From: Mycolicibacterium iranicum
Lineage (GTDB): Bacteria > Actinomycetota > Actinomycetes > Mycobacteriales > Mycobacteriaceae
Reading direction: 5' to 3'
Length of the DNA stretch: 64,000 nt
Assembly (NCBI RefSeq): GCF_001650495.1
Contig: NZ_LWCS01000065.1
Span: 62,001-126,000, forward strand
Below the pieces are notes generated by a model. The model was not told where the DNA came from. It did not search any database and saw only the letters and a program-made list of their open reading frames with translations. This document shows positions 45,032-53,455 of the stretch, in pieces. The position numbers and the translations under genes are program-made. How positions within the stretch are numbered: the first letter of the stretch is position 1; each line of letters opens with the position of its first letter.

Positions 45032-46015
45032 TCAGTCCAGAAGGCCCAGCATCCGCGCCGGATTGGTCGACAGGATCGCGGTGCGCTCCGCCTCGCTGAT
45101 TCCAGCCATCCCCTCCAGCCAGGTCACCGGATCCTCCTGGACCATGGGTGCCGGATAGTCGGTGCCCAGCACCACCCTGTCGATGCCGACGGCGTCGATC
45201 AGGAAGCGCAGCGTCGACTCGGTGTAGGTGCACGAATCGTAATAGAACCGGCTCAGGTACTCGCTCGGCGGGCGCTTCAGCGTCGATTTGGCGTCGGCGA
45301 ACTCGGGCACTTCCATATCCGCCGCGCGCCATGTCTTGTCCATTCGGGCCGCACCGAAGGCCGAGTACCCGCCGGCGTGTCCAAGGCAGATCTTCAGGTC
45401 CGGATAGCGGTCCATGATTCCGCCGAACACCAGTGTGCCGAAGGTGACCGCGCGGTCGACGAGGTTGCCGATACTGTTGGGCAGCGCATAGCGCGACGTC
45501 CTCGCCTTCACCAGCGTCGGACCGCACTGGTGGAAGAACACCACGGCGCCAAGGGCTTCCGCGGCCTCCCAGAATGGGTAGAACAACGGTTCGTCGAAGG
45601 TCAGCCCGTTGACATGGTCGTTGATCGTGACGCCACGGTAGTTCTGCTTGGACATCGCGAACTCCATCTCGTTGACCGCCATGTCGATGTCCTGCATCGG
45701 TACGGTCGCCAGGCCGGTGAATCGGTCGGGGTGATCGCGCATCATCGCGCCGATCTCCTCGTTACAGGCCCTCGCGATGTCAAGGGTCAACGCCGGCTCG
45801 AGGTCGTAGCGGTAGAAGTCGTTGTTGACCGTCAGGACATGCATATCGACGCGTGCCGCATCCATCTTCGCGATGCGGTCCTCCGGCGCGATCGAGAACT
45901 CCGGTATCTCGAGTTCGCCGATCTCACTGGTCAGCGTGTGCCAGGTTCCGCCACCCAGCACCGTCTCCCGAAAGCTGGGCGGCGTGACATGGGAGTGAAC
46001 ATCTATGACAGACAA
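45032..46015 (-). CDS. Amidohydrolase 2 family (ACMSD-like decarboxylase/hydrolase), TTG start
   Basis: This 327-residue protein has the family metal sites: DVHSHVTP (His-x-His, residues 5-12), a His in FHQCGPTL, His in CLGHAGGYSAF, and a late Asp in GTDYPAPM. Relatives decarboxylate aromatic acids such as ACMS, gamma-resorcylate or 5-carboxyvanillate. A TAG in frame just before codon 1 means the gene must start at the TTG of 46015 or later. It overlaps the end of the paralogue before it by 13 bases. Confidence 0.87.
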   Translation of the reverse strand: MSVIDVHSHVTPPSFRETVLGGGTWHTLTSEIGELEIPEFSIAPEDRIAKMDAARVDMHVLTVNNDFYRYDLEPALTLDIARACNEEIGAMMRDHPDRFTGLATVPMQDIDMAVNEMEFAMSKQNYRGVTINDHVNGLTFDEPLFYPFWEAAEALGAVVFFHQCGPTLVKARTSRYALPNSIGNLVDRAVTFGTLVFGGIMDRYPDLKICLGHAGGYSAFGAARMDKTWRAADMEVPEFADAKSTLKRPPSEYLSRFYYDSCTYTESTLRFLIDAVGIDRVVLGTDYPAPMVQEDPVTWLEGMAGISEAERTAILSTNPARMLGLLD

Positions 46016-47001
46016 CTATTTTCGGCCTCTCTACTCGTCACGTCCCCGAGCAGCGACGCGGCGGTCCCTCGCAGGATCAGTTCGATCTCATCTTCTGTCA
46101 GAACCCCGATGCGGCTCAGCCGCGTGACGGGGTCCAGCACCCGCATCGGTGCGGGCCAGTCTGTTCCCAGTACCACCCGGTCGGCCCCGACGATGTCGAC
46201 GAGGTAGCGCAGCGTTCGGGGTTCGTAAGTCACGGCGTCATAGATGAACCTACGGGCATAGGTGCTGGGCGGTCCCAGCGTCTCGCCGCGCATATCGGGA
46301 AATGCACGCCAGCCCTGATCCATCCGATCGAGTGCGAATGCCGTGTAACCGCCGCCGTGCCCGAGACACACCTTCAGGTCCGGGTAGCGGTCCATCACCC
46401 CGCCGTAGACGAGGGAGCCGAAAGTGATTGTGCGGTCGACCAGGTTGCCGATCGAGTTGAAGAAGAAGTACTTCTCGATGCGGGCCTCCACCGACGTGGG
46501 CGCGTATTGGTGCACCAGGATCAGTGCACCGAGTTCCTCGGCGGCCTCCCAGAACGCGTCGAACCGAGGCGCGTCATAGGTCTCGCCGTTGACGTGGTCG
46601 TCCACCATCACGCCGCGGAGTCCGAGTTCCGTGACAGCCCGCTCTAATTCAGCTACCGCGAGATCGGTGTCCTGCATCGGCACGGTGGCCAAGCCGGCGA
46701 TACGGCTAGGGCGGGCCCGCACCATCTGGGCGACTTCGTCGTTGACCTCACGAGCAATCGGCAGGGCATCCTCGGGTTGGCGATGGTACTGGTAGAAGAC
46801 GTCGGTCGGCGAGGTCATCTGCACGTCGATGCCGTCGGCGTCCATCGCCTCGATGCGTTGTTCGAGCGTCCACCGGTTCATCGGATTGTGCAGCTCACCA
46901 TCGGCCGACGTCATTCCGTACCAGTCACTTCCGGCTAGGACCACGTCGCTGAAGCAGCGTGGCGTGACGTGGGCGTGGACATCGACAATGGCGTGCCTCA
47001 T
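46003..47001 (-). CDS. Amidohydrolase 2 family (ACMSD-like), paralogue of the next gene
   Basis: The protein has 332 residues and the same metal pattern as its neighbour: DVHAHVTP, VHQYAPTS, CLGHGGGYTAF and GTDWPAPM. The two are clearly a tandem duplicate and may act on successive intermediates or form a hetero-oligomer. Its start overlaps the Dabb gene stop by four bases (ATGA). It belongs to the ABC-transporter operon, which suggests an imported aromatic or heterocyclic acid as substrate. That is an inference. Confidence 0.88.
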   Translation of the reverse strand: MRHAIVDVHAHVTPRCFSDVVLAGSDWYGMTSADGELHNPMNRWTLEQRIEAMDADGIDVQMTSPTDVFYQYHRQPEDALPIAREVNDEVAQMVRARPSRIAGLATVPMQDTDLAVAELERAVTELGLRGVMVDDHVNGETYDAPRFDAFWEAAEELGALILVHQYAPTSVEARIEKYFFFNSIGNLVDRTITFGSLVYGGVMDRYPDLKVCLGHGGGYTAFALDRMDQGWRAFPDMRGETLGPPSTYARRFIYDAVTYEPRTLRYLVDIVGADRVVLGTDWPAPMRVLDPVTRLSRIGVLTEDEIELILRGTAASLLGDVTSREAENSCLS

Positions 47002-47690
47002 AGGCCGTGCATGGTGTGCGACAGGCGGGCGGTCCATTCGTACCGGGTGGCTTCGCCGACCTGCTTCATCACCCGCGCGTACTCCTCACCAGCGATGAGT
47101 TCGGCGGTAGCTTCTTGGGTGGCACAACGGATGTCGACGATGAAGTCGAAGTCGGTCGTCAATTCTCCCACGTTGGTTCCGATCAGGACCTGCTCGACCT
47201 GTGGGGTGTCCTGGAGGCCCCTCAGTGCGTCCAGTGACAGCTCCTTGGTGGCGTCGTCGGTCTCTTCGGACCACAGGAACATCGCCGAGTGTTTGACGTG
47301 GGTCCTGACGATCGGGGGCTCGCCGTCGTACCACCAATCGACCCGCGCGGTGATCTCGCCCTGGCAGATGGAGGCATTGTAGACGGCGACCTCGTGATGG
47401 ACGTCGTCGACGTTGTAGGCGTCGAGGCCCTCCTGGTCGTCGAAGTCCAGGTGCAGTGCGACGTCGTAGCTGACTGCGGGGCCGATCTTCTGGCTGCGCC
47501 ACTTGGGCGCCCGCTTCCACGGTTTGACCTCACGCAGCATCTGCGATCCGCCGAACAGATCGGTGCCGAAGTCCAGCGCCCGCACCATCGGGCAGGCGAA
47601 CCGCATATACGCCAGACCTTTCAGCATCTGCATCTGCTGTTCGGGGGTCGATTCTTCGCGGAGCATGAAAAAAGCACTGTGGCGCAACAT
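46998..47690 (-). CDS. Two-domain Dabb (stress-responsive A/B barrel) protein
   Basis: This 230-residue protein seems to be two dimeric alpha-beta barrel (Dabb) halves joined. MLRHSAFFMLREESTPEQQMQMLKGL opens the first, and VKHSAMFLWSEETDDATKELSLDALRGL opens the second, near residue 135. The shared His after the first strand is kept. Dabb domains in catabolic operons bind or turn over small aromatic or polyketide substrates. It sits between the ABC importer and the two amidohydrolases on the same strand, 40 bases after the ATPase gene. Confidence 0.75.
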   Translation of the reverse strand: MLRHSAFFMLREESTPEQQMQMLKGLAYMRFACPMVRALDFGTDLFGGSQMLREVKPWKRAPKWRSQKIGPAVSYDVALHLDFDDQEGLDAYNVDDVHHEVAVYNASICQGEITARVDWWYDGEPPIVRTHVKHSAMFLWSEETDDATKELSLDALRGLQDTPQVEQVLIGTNVGELTTDFDFIVDIRCATQEATAELIAGEEYARVMKQVGEATRYEWTARLSHTMHGL

Positions 47691-47730
47691 CGGTCGGGTA
47701 TCCCTTCGGAAGGTGTTCGGTGGATGGTGT

Positions 47731-48489
47731 TCAGGTGCCGACAGGTTCGAGACGCATCTGCTCGAAGAGGGCCAGCACGTCGGCTTGTTGGGTGACCACG
47801 GCACGGTCGGTCTGCAATCGGGGCCGCGGCAGCGTGATCGGGATGTCGGCGTACAGGGTGCCACCGGTGTTCATCATCAGGATGCGGTCGGACAGCTGCA
47901 CCGCTTCGTTGACGTCGTGGGTCACGAACAATACGGTCGCCCCCGAGGCCTGCCACAGCTGTTGCAGTTCGGTGCGCAGTCCCCTCGCAGTAATGGCGTC
48001 GAGATGACTGAACGGTTCATCCATCAGAAGCAGATCAGGCTCGATGGACAGCGCCCTGGCAATGCCGATGCGCTGCCGCATTCCGCCCGACAGCTGCGCC
48101 GGGTACATGGATGCGGTGTGCGCGAGCCCCACCATGTCCAGGTAGTGCACACACTTTCGTTCTCGACTCTTGCGATCCCCGCCGTCGTGGACGTATGTCA
48201 TGTTGTCCAGCACCGTCCGCCACGGCAACAGGCGCGGGTCTTGGAACACGTAGCCGATCTTGGCTCGACCGGATTCGCCCGTCACCGAAATCGTTCCTGC
48301 TGTGGGTTTTTCGACACCGGACACCAGGTTGAGGAACGTGCTCTTGCCGCAACCGGACGGTCCGACGAGGCAGACGAACGTGTGTCCGGACACCTCGAAG
48401 GTGAAGTCGCTGATGGCGAGGACACCGCTCTGATCGCTGGCGCGTGCCTCGTAGGCCTTGTTGACGTGGTCTGCAATCAGTGTCGCCAC
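47731..48489 (-). CDS. ABC importer ATPase, nitrate/sulfonate/taurine type
   Basis: This 252-residue ATPase has Walker A GPSGCGKST, Q-loop YVFQDPRLLPWRT, the signature LSGGMRQRIGIARAL and Walker B LLMDEPFSHLD, followed by the switch His in FVTHDVNEA. The LPWRT pattern is usual in SsuB/TauB/NrtD proteins. It energises the two permeases encoded immediately upstream. Confidence 0.93.
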   Translation of the reverse strand: MATLIADHVNKAYEARASDQSGVLAISDFTFEVSGHTFVCLVGPSGCGKSTFLNLVSGVEKPTAGTISVTGESGRAKIGYVFQDPRLLPWRTVLDNMTYVHDGGDRKSRERKCVHYLDMVGLAHTASMYPAQLSGGMRQRIGIARALSIEPDLLLMDEPFSHLDAITARGLRTELQQLWQASGATVLFVTHDVNEAVQLSDRILMMNTGGTLYADIPITLPRPRLQTDRAVVTQQADVLALFEQMRLEPVGT

Positions 48490-48508
48490 GTTTCCTCCTT
48501 GTGCGGAT

Positions 48509-49300
48509 CTACCATCGTTCCGTTCCTTCCTGCCAACGCCGCGACCAGCGCGCGAGGCGTTCGAGTACGAGCCTGTCGATAGCGAGGATCACCGCGATCT
48601 CGATCAGGCCCCAGCCCATCAATCCGTTGAAATTCCCTGCGTCATACCAGAAAGCAGCGCGATATCCCGCTCCCCAGTTGCTGGCGAAGAACTCGACCAG
48701 TGACAGCGCACCCCATCCCGCCAGCACCGCGTAGCGAAACCCGGCGATGATGTACGGCGCCATCGCGGGCAACACGAGCTGGGCGAAGATCCGCCGCTGC
48801 GGTACCCGGTAGGCGGACGACATCTCGATCAGCGGCTTCGGCAGAGATTTGGCCCCTTCGAATGTCGAGGCGATCAGCATCGGCGTCGCCGCCAGCACCG
48901 GCACCACGAACGGCCCCACTTCCGAGAAGCCCCACCAGATTGCCGCGAGCAGTGCCCAGATGAACGCGGGTAGTGCAAGCAGGACGGTGTTGATGTCCCG
49001 GCAGAATGCTCCGACACGCCACCATCGGCCCATCGCCCAGCCGATCAGCACACCCAGTAGGAGCACCGCCGACAGCGCCAGCGCCGCCCTGCGCAATGTC
49101 CAGGTGAGATGCACCCACAGTTCTCCACGCATCGTCTCGTCGATGAGGAACTCGATGGTGCCGACGGGTGTCGGGATGCGGTCGGACAGCAGCCCGATGA
49201 GCTGCCAGCCGATCAGCACCAGCAGCCGGGCGGTGTAGCGCGCCGCCTTGTCGGACAGCAGCCAGTGCGTGGTTTCGCGTTCGGCTGAGGCGGTGGTCAT
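48509..49300 (-). CDS. ABC importer permease, SsuC type
   Basis: This 263-residue membrane protein has six hydrophobic segments and the EAA-like loop FEGAKSLPKPLIEMSSAYRVPQRRIFAQLVLPAMAPYI. It is of the SsuC/TauC kind. The start overlaps the stop of the other permease by four bases (ATGA). Two different permeases in one operon imply a heterodimer channel. Confidence 0.92.
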   Translation of the reverse strand: MTTASAERETTHWLLSDKAARYTARLLVLIGWQLIGLLSDRIPTPVGTIEFLIDETMRGELWVHLTWTLRRAALALSAVLLLGVLIGWAMGRWWRVGAFCRDINTVLLALPAFIWALLAAIWWGFSEVGPFVVPVLAATPMLIASTFEGAKSLPKPLIEMSSAYRVPQRRIFAQLVLPAMAPYIIAGFRYAVLAGWGALSLVEFFASNWGAGYRAAFWYDAGNFNGLMGWGLIEIAVILAIDRLVLERLARWSRRWQEGTERW

Positions 49301-50199
49301 GCGCCCACTCCTCGTCTGGCCGCTCCGTCGACGAGCAGGTCGGCGCCGACCTCGCCACCAGCCACCGGTTTGGGATCCGTGACCGGTCCGCGCCTACGGT
49401 CGCGTCGGCGCTGCCGCGGTGGGGCCTCGTTACGCCACCGGAAAAGTCGATGCTCGACGTTGACCAGGACGAGACGTTCGACCAGGACGACGAAGATGAC
49501 GAAGAAACCCATCCACGCCAGCAGGTCTCGCACGGAGAACAAGTGGTAGGACCGCGAGATCTGGTAGCCGACCCCACTGTCGCCACCGAATGTCTCGACT
49601 AGCGCCGCCAGCTTCCACGAGTCCGCGAACGACACCCGGCCGCCGGCGAACGCGAACGGCGTCACCGTCGGGATGAGGACATGTTTGAGCAACTGGAAGC
49701 GACTCCTGTTGAACGCCTTGCTCATTCCTACGAGGTCTTGGTCCACGGACATCATGCCCGCGGCCACGTTCAGCGCGATCGACGGCAGCACGAACAGGAC
49801 CACCACCGACGTGGGGCCCATCCCGCTGATGCCGAAGACGACTATTGCGACGATGGCATAGACGATCAGAGGGACGTTGGCGGCCAGGTAGATCAGGTCG
49901 TGGAAGAACGAGCGGGCGTACCGGTAGCGGCCCATCAGGAAGCCGATCACCGATCCCGCCACCACCGCGATGCCCCAGCCCAGCACGGCACGCCAGAAAC
50001 TCATCAGGAAGTTGTGCAGCACATCGCCAGTGGCGATCAGCTCCCACATCCGGGATGCGACGGTCCACGGTGCCGGCAGCACGTAGGGCTCCATGCGAGT
50101 GGCTGCGTACGCCCATACCCCGACCAGGGCCACGACGCCCAACAGCGAATAGAACTGTGCTGCAAGACTTCGCCGCGTCCGTGCCGATGGTGCTTTCAC
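49297..50199 (-). CDS. ABC importer permease, SsuC type (second copy)
   Basis: This 300-residue protein has six hydrophobic segments and the loop VDQDLVGMSKAFNRSRFQLLKHVLIPTVTPFAFAG. An Arg/Pro-rich tail of about 40 residues (RNEAPPRQRRRDRRRG) extends past the last helix. GTG 50199 overlaps the stop of the binding-protein gene by four bases, so the start is well supported against the longer upstream frame. Confidence 0.9.
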   Translation of the reverse strand: MKAPSARTRRSLAAQFYSLLGVVALVGVWAYAATRMEPYVLPAPWTVASRMWELIATGDVLHNFLMSFWRAVLGWGIAVVAGSVIGFLMGRYRYARSFFHDLIYLAANVPLIVYAIVAIVVFGISGMGPTSVVVLFVLPSIALNVAAGMMSVDQDLVGMSKAFNRSRFQLLKHVLIPTVTPFAFAGGRVSFADSWKLAALVETFGGDSGVGYQISRSYHLFSVRDLLAWMGFFVIFVVLVERLVLVNVEHRLFRWRNEAPPRQRRRDRRRGPVTDPKPVAGGEVGADLLVDGAARRGVGA

Positions 50200-51227
50200 G
50201 ACTGCGGGGAGACGACGGCCATCTCCGGGTCTGCGGTGTCGGCGTTGACGACGCCGGCTTCCTTCAGCAGACCGTAGATGCCTTCCTCCTGGTCGATCCA
50301 CTGCTGGTCGAGGTAGGGCGAGTCGACGAACCAGTCGAACGTGTTGCCGAAGTACGCCTTGATCCATGCCGCTTCGTCGGGCGACTCCACGGCGAAATGC
50401 TCCGGGTAGGTATCGATGATCTCCTCGCGGTGGGCTGCCCACTCGTCGAGCGCACGCTGCCACACGCTCAGGAAGAAGGCAGCTTCGTCCTGATGCGCGT
50501 CGTACCAATCCTTTCGGGCGACGAAAAGGTTGCTCATCACGCCCTTGTGGCCGGGTGAGATGGATTCGCCGTAGAGCTCCGATGCCGACTTGCCGTCATA
50601 CATGATGTTCAGCTTGCCGGAGGCGAACTCGGGGATCGACTGCGTCGGATCGGCGAAGGCCGCGCACACCTCACCTTCTTGGACCAGGCTCGGAATGATC
50701 TGGTAATCCGAGGTCACCAGGTTGAGGTCGTCGCCGTTCTCCGCCAGTTCGCGGTTGTCGATCTTGTCGACGAGCGCCTGCCAGATGAGCGCGTTACCGA
50801 CGACGGACTCGGCGGCGATCTTGCAACCCTTCGGCAGGTCAGCGGCCGTCTCCCATTCGGGGTTGGCGGTGATCATTACGTCTTTGGCGTAGTTGAACTT
50901 TCCGAAGGTGACGGTCTTGATTCCGGTCTCCTGCTCGAGGTTTTGCAGCTCGTAGCTTCCGATGGAGATGACGTCGGCGTGCCCACCGACGAACTGGCCG
51001 AACTCGTCCCACGTGATGGTCTGGAGGATGCGGTAGCCCGAGTCAGCCTCCATCTCTTCGAGGATCCCCTGGTCCTGAATCCAGTCCCACGCAGGGTCCG
51101 GGGAGAAGGTGAAGCGAATGACGTTCTCGTCGCTTTCGGCGGCAGTGTTCGTCGTCGGGGCGGGTCCCGAGCATCCCGCGATGAGTAGGGCTGATGCGCT
51201 CAGCGCGCAGAACAACGATTTCTTCAT
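50196..51227 (-). CDS. ABC importer substrate-binding lipoprotein (nitrate/sulfonate/taurine type)
   Basis: The 343-residue protein starts MKKSLFCALSASALLIAGCSG, a clear lipoprotein signal with a lipobox before Cys18. The mature part resembles NMT1/SsuA proteins (FSPDPAWDWIQDQGILEEM, ADVISIGSYELQNLEQETG). A perfect AGGAGG site precedes the ATG. It is the first gene of a seven-gene operon ending in the two amidohydrolases. Family members bind sulfonates, nitrate or pyrimidine precursors. The ligand is unknown here. Confidence 0.92.
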   Translation of the reverse strand: MKKSLFCALSASALLIAGCSGPAPTTNTAAESDENVIRFTFSPDPAWDWIQDQGILEEMEADSGYRILQTITWDEFGQFVGGHADVISIGSYELQNLEQETGIKTVTFGKFNYAKDVMITANPEWETAADLPKGCKIAAESVVGNALIWQALVDKIDNRELAENGDDLNLVTSDYQIIPSLVQEGEVCAAFADPTQSIPEFASGKLNIMYDGKSASELYGESISPGHKGVMSNLFVARKDWYDAHQDEAAFFLSVWQRALDEWAAHREEIIDTYPEHFAVESPDEAAWIKAYFGNTFDWFVDSPYLDQQWIDQEEGIYGLLKEAGVVNADTADPEMAVVSPQS

Positions 51228-51555
51228 GGTTTGACCTCCTACGTCCGGTGCTGAACCACCGTCCACGCTGACGGGTCGCTGCACGTAAACGCGCAGCGGC
51301 GGCTAAGCCACTCGGTACCGCTGCGTCGATGCGCATCTAAAACCCGTCGGAGGCCGAAATACCTACTGAGTGACAGGAACACAACGATAGGTGGCCGCAA
51401 GTCATCGTAGGTTTCGCATACGTAAATGCTTTGATCCGAGTAACGAAACCTGCTCACAGAAAGCAACTTCCGACTGTGGGTTCGAACGTCGGCCGGACAC
51501 CGCGACATCACGAGGAGCCCGCCGGTCCCGGCGGGCTCAGTTCGACGCGGGTGTG
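51228..51555. promoter_or_regulatory. 328-base gap, promoter region of the ABC-amidohydrolase operon
   Basis: No gene is seen. Inverted arms AGGTTTCG (51409-51416) and CGAAACCT (51444-51451) enclose 27 bases and may be an operator about 180 bases before the operon start. The sequence is less GC-rich than coding regions. No regulator gene lies next to it on this side. Confidence 0.45.
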
Positions 51556-52545
51556 TCAGCCCTCGACGGCGGCGACCCGCTTGTCGGTCGCCGAACGGTA
51601 GAGAGCTTCGGCCACATAGACGGCGTGCAAACCGTCGGCACCGCCTCCGTTCAACTCGGCGACGCCGCGCACCGCGTCGGTGAACGCGACGACCTCGCTG
51701 ACGTAGGCCGATTCCGGCGACGATGCCAGCGTCGAGGTGCCCGAGTCGTCGTGCAGTTCGACAGTGTCGCCGGGGGCCGGGCTGGTCCCGCCGCGCGCGT
51801 CGAGCCAGCCTGCAGTGCCGAACACCGTCCAGTCGGGTCTGGTGCCGGGGCGCTTGCTGTGGGAGACCATGTTGACCAACGTCGCGTCGGCGAGCCGGCA
51901 GGTGCCGACGAAGACATCCTCCTCGACCGCGAGATCGGTCATGCAGGTGACTTCGACGACGGGCTGTCCGCACAGGAACGCCGCGAGATCGACGGCGTGG
52001 ACGCCCTGATGCAGCAGCGACCCGCCACCTGCAAGGGCGGGTTCGGCACGCCAGGTGTCGTAGGGGTAGAGGGCCTTGCCCGCGGCGATCGCCATCTCGG
52101 CGTAGAACACGTCCCCGAGCAGACCGTCCGCAATAGCCCGCCGCCCGGCGCGCGCGGTTTCCTTGTGCCGCAGGTGGAATCCGACGCCGAGCATTACGGC
52201 GTTCGCGGCGGCGGCATCGACCATCCTGCGTGCATCGGCGCTTTCCAGGGCCATGGGCTTCTCCACCAGCACGTGCTTACCCGCGGCGACGGCCGCCAGC
52301 GTGTGCTCGGTGTGCAACGCATTCGGCGAGGCGATGTAAACGATGTCCACCTCGGGGTCGGCAAGCATGTCCGCGTAGTCGTCGTAGGTCGCCGAGGCTT
52401 CGTGTTTGGCACCGAAGGAGCGGGCGCGGTCCGCGCTGCGGCTGCACACCGCGGCTACATGGCTTTCGGTGTAACCGCTGATGGCGGGCGCAATGGAGAG
52501 GTCGGCGATGGCTCCGATGCCGATCAGCCCCCAGCCGGTGCTCAT
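51556..52545 (-). CDS. Gfo/Idh/MocA-family dehydrogenase
   Basis: This 329-residue protein has an N-terminal NAD motif (GLIGIGAIADLSIAPAI) and the family signature VLVEKPMALESADARRM. In the middle, HQGVHAVDLAAFLCG is the usual DxxxH-type substrate segment. Members oxidise sugars, inositols or related alcohols. AGGAG precedes ATG 52545. The 221-base region before it has repeats that look like GntR sites. Confidence 0.9.
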   Translation of the reverse strand: MSTGWGLIGIGAIADLSIAPAISGYTESHVAAVCSRSADRARSFGAKHEASATYDDYADMLADPEVDIVYIASPNALHTEHTLAAVAAGKHVLVEKPMALESADARRMVDAAAANAVMLGVGFHLRHKETARAGRRAIADGLLGDVFYAEMAIAAGKALYPYDTWRAEPALAGGGSLLHQGVHAVDLAAFLCGQPVVEVTCMTDLAVEEDVFVGTCRLADATLVNMVSHSKRPGTRPDWTVFGTAGWLDARGGTSPAPGDTVELHDDSGTSTLASSPESAYVSEVVAFTDAVRGVAELNGGGADGLHAVYVAEALYRSATDKRVAAVEG

Positions 52546-52766
52546 CCTGGCAGCTCTCCTTCGCAGACGTTCTCCAACCCCCGGTCCGAACATATATGTT
52601 ATGTGATGGGTCGCAGGTTTCCGGCGTGTAAAGCTTTTACCATGAGCCGGATAGGGCCGACCTACATGCCTTTTCTCGGCATGGGACGCCATCCGCTCGA
52701 TCCTGGGTTATATATGTTATGCGATCGGGCCCCCGGTCAGCGTGTCGACGTCGCCCGGCGAATACC
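52546..52766. promoter_or_regulatory. Promoter region with GntR-type sites
   Basis: ATATATGTTATG occurs at 52592-52603 and at 52710-52721, 118 bases apart. The first lies within the palindrome AACATATATGTT (52589-52600). A third palindrome, GTAAA-GCT-TTTAC, is at 52628-52640. The region is between the GntR gene end and the dehydrogenase start, so these are good candidates for operators of the FCD-GntR protein. Confidence 0.55.
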
Positions 52767-53435
52767 TCAGCGAGCGGGGGTGGACGAGCTCGGCAACGAG
52801 TTCAACGAAAGGGCGGTATGCGGGATCTGAACAGCCAGCGCGGCGTAGGCGTCGCGCTGACGGTATGCCCGCAGCAGGTCGAGATGGTCGTTATTGGCAC
52901 GGCGACGGATGGTCGGCTCGATGCGCTGGGACTGCGCGGTGCACAGCGCGGCAGCGTCTTCGAGCCGGTTGAAGATCGCGGTCAGGTGCCGGGATCGCAT
53001 GGCGTCGTGCAACAGACAGTGGAAGCGCCTGTTCAGCTCCACCCACGCCCCGAGGTCGGGTTCGACGATCATCTCGTTGGCAAGCTGCTCGGCGCTGTCG
53101 AGCTCGCTGTCGGTGGCGTTGCGCACGCTCAGCTCGACGGCCATCGGCTCAAGCTTCTCGCGGATGCGCAGGATTTCTTCGAGGTCCTCGCGACTGGTTC
53201 CGCGGACGATCCCGCCGCGATGGCTGTCCAGCATGATGAGCCCCTCGGTGGCCAGATCACGCAACGCCTCCCGAACGGGGGTCACGCTGACGCTGAGCTG
53301 GGACGCGATCTCCGCCTGGATCAGATGTTCTCCCGCGGCGAGCTCACCGCGAAAGATGGCGCGCCGCAACGCCTCACGGACGAATTCATGGGCGGTCTGC
53401 CGTTCCCTCCCGGAGCGATTAAGTTCCATGACCAT
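52767..53435 (-). CDS. GntR-family regulator, FCD subfamily
   Basis: This 222-residue protein has an N-terminal GntR helix-turn-helix (HEFVREALRRAIFRGELAAGEHLIQAEIASQLSVSVTPVREALRDLATEGL) and a C-terminal FCD domain with the metal-binding pattern (ELNRRFHCLLHDAM and a late HLDLL). It is upstream of the dehydrogenase on the same strand and divergent from the EamA exporter, only 20 bases apart. It likely controls one or both. GGGAG precedes ATG 53435. Confidence 0.92.
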   Translation of the reverse strand: MVMELNRSGRERQTAHEFVREALRRAIFRGELAAGEHLIQAEIASQLSVSVTPVREALRDLATEGLIMLDSHRGGIVRGTSREDLEEILRIREKLEPMAVELSVRNATDSELDSAEQLANEMIVEPDLGAWVELNRRFHCLLHDAMRSRHLTAIFNRLEDAAALCTAQSQRIEPTIRRRANNDHLDLLRAYRQRDAYAALAVQIPHTALSLNSLPSSSTPAR

Positions 53436-53455
53436 CAGTTCTCCCGGACCCCGAC

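Noticed and set aside
44948..46207. 419-codon plus-strand frame over the amidohydrolase genes
   Set aside because: It lies antisense to two genes with intact metal-binding motifs and has no recognisable domain.
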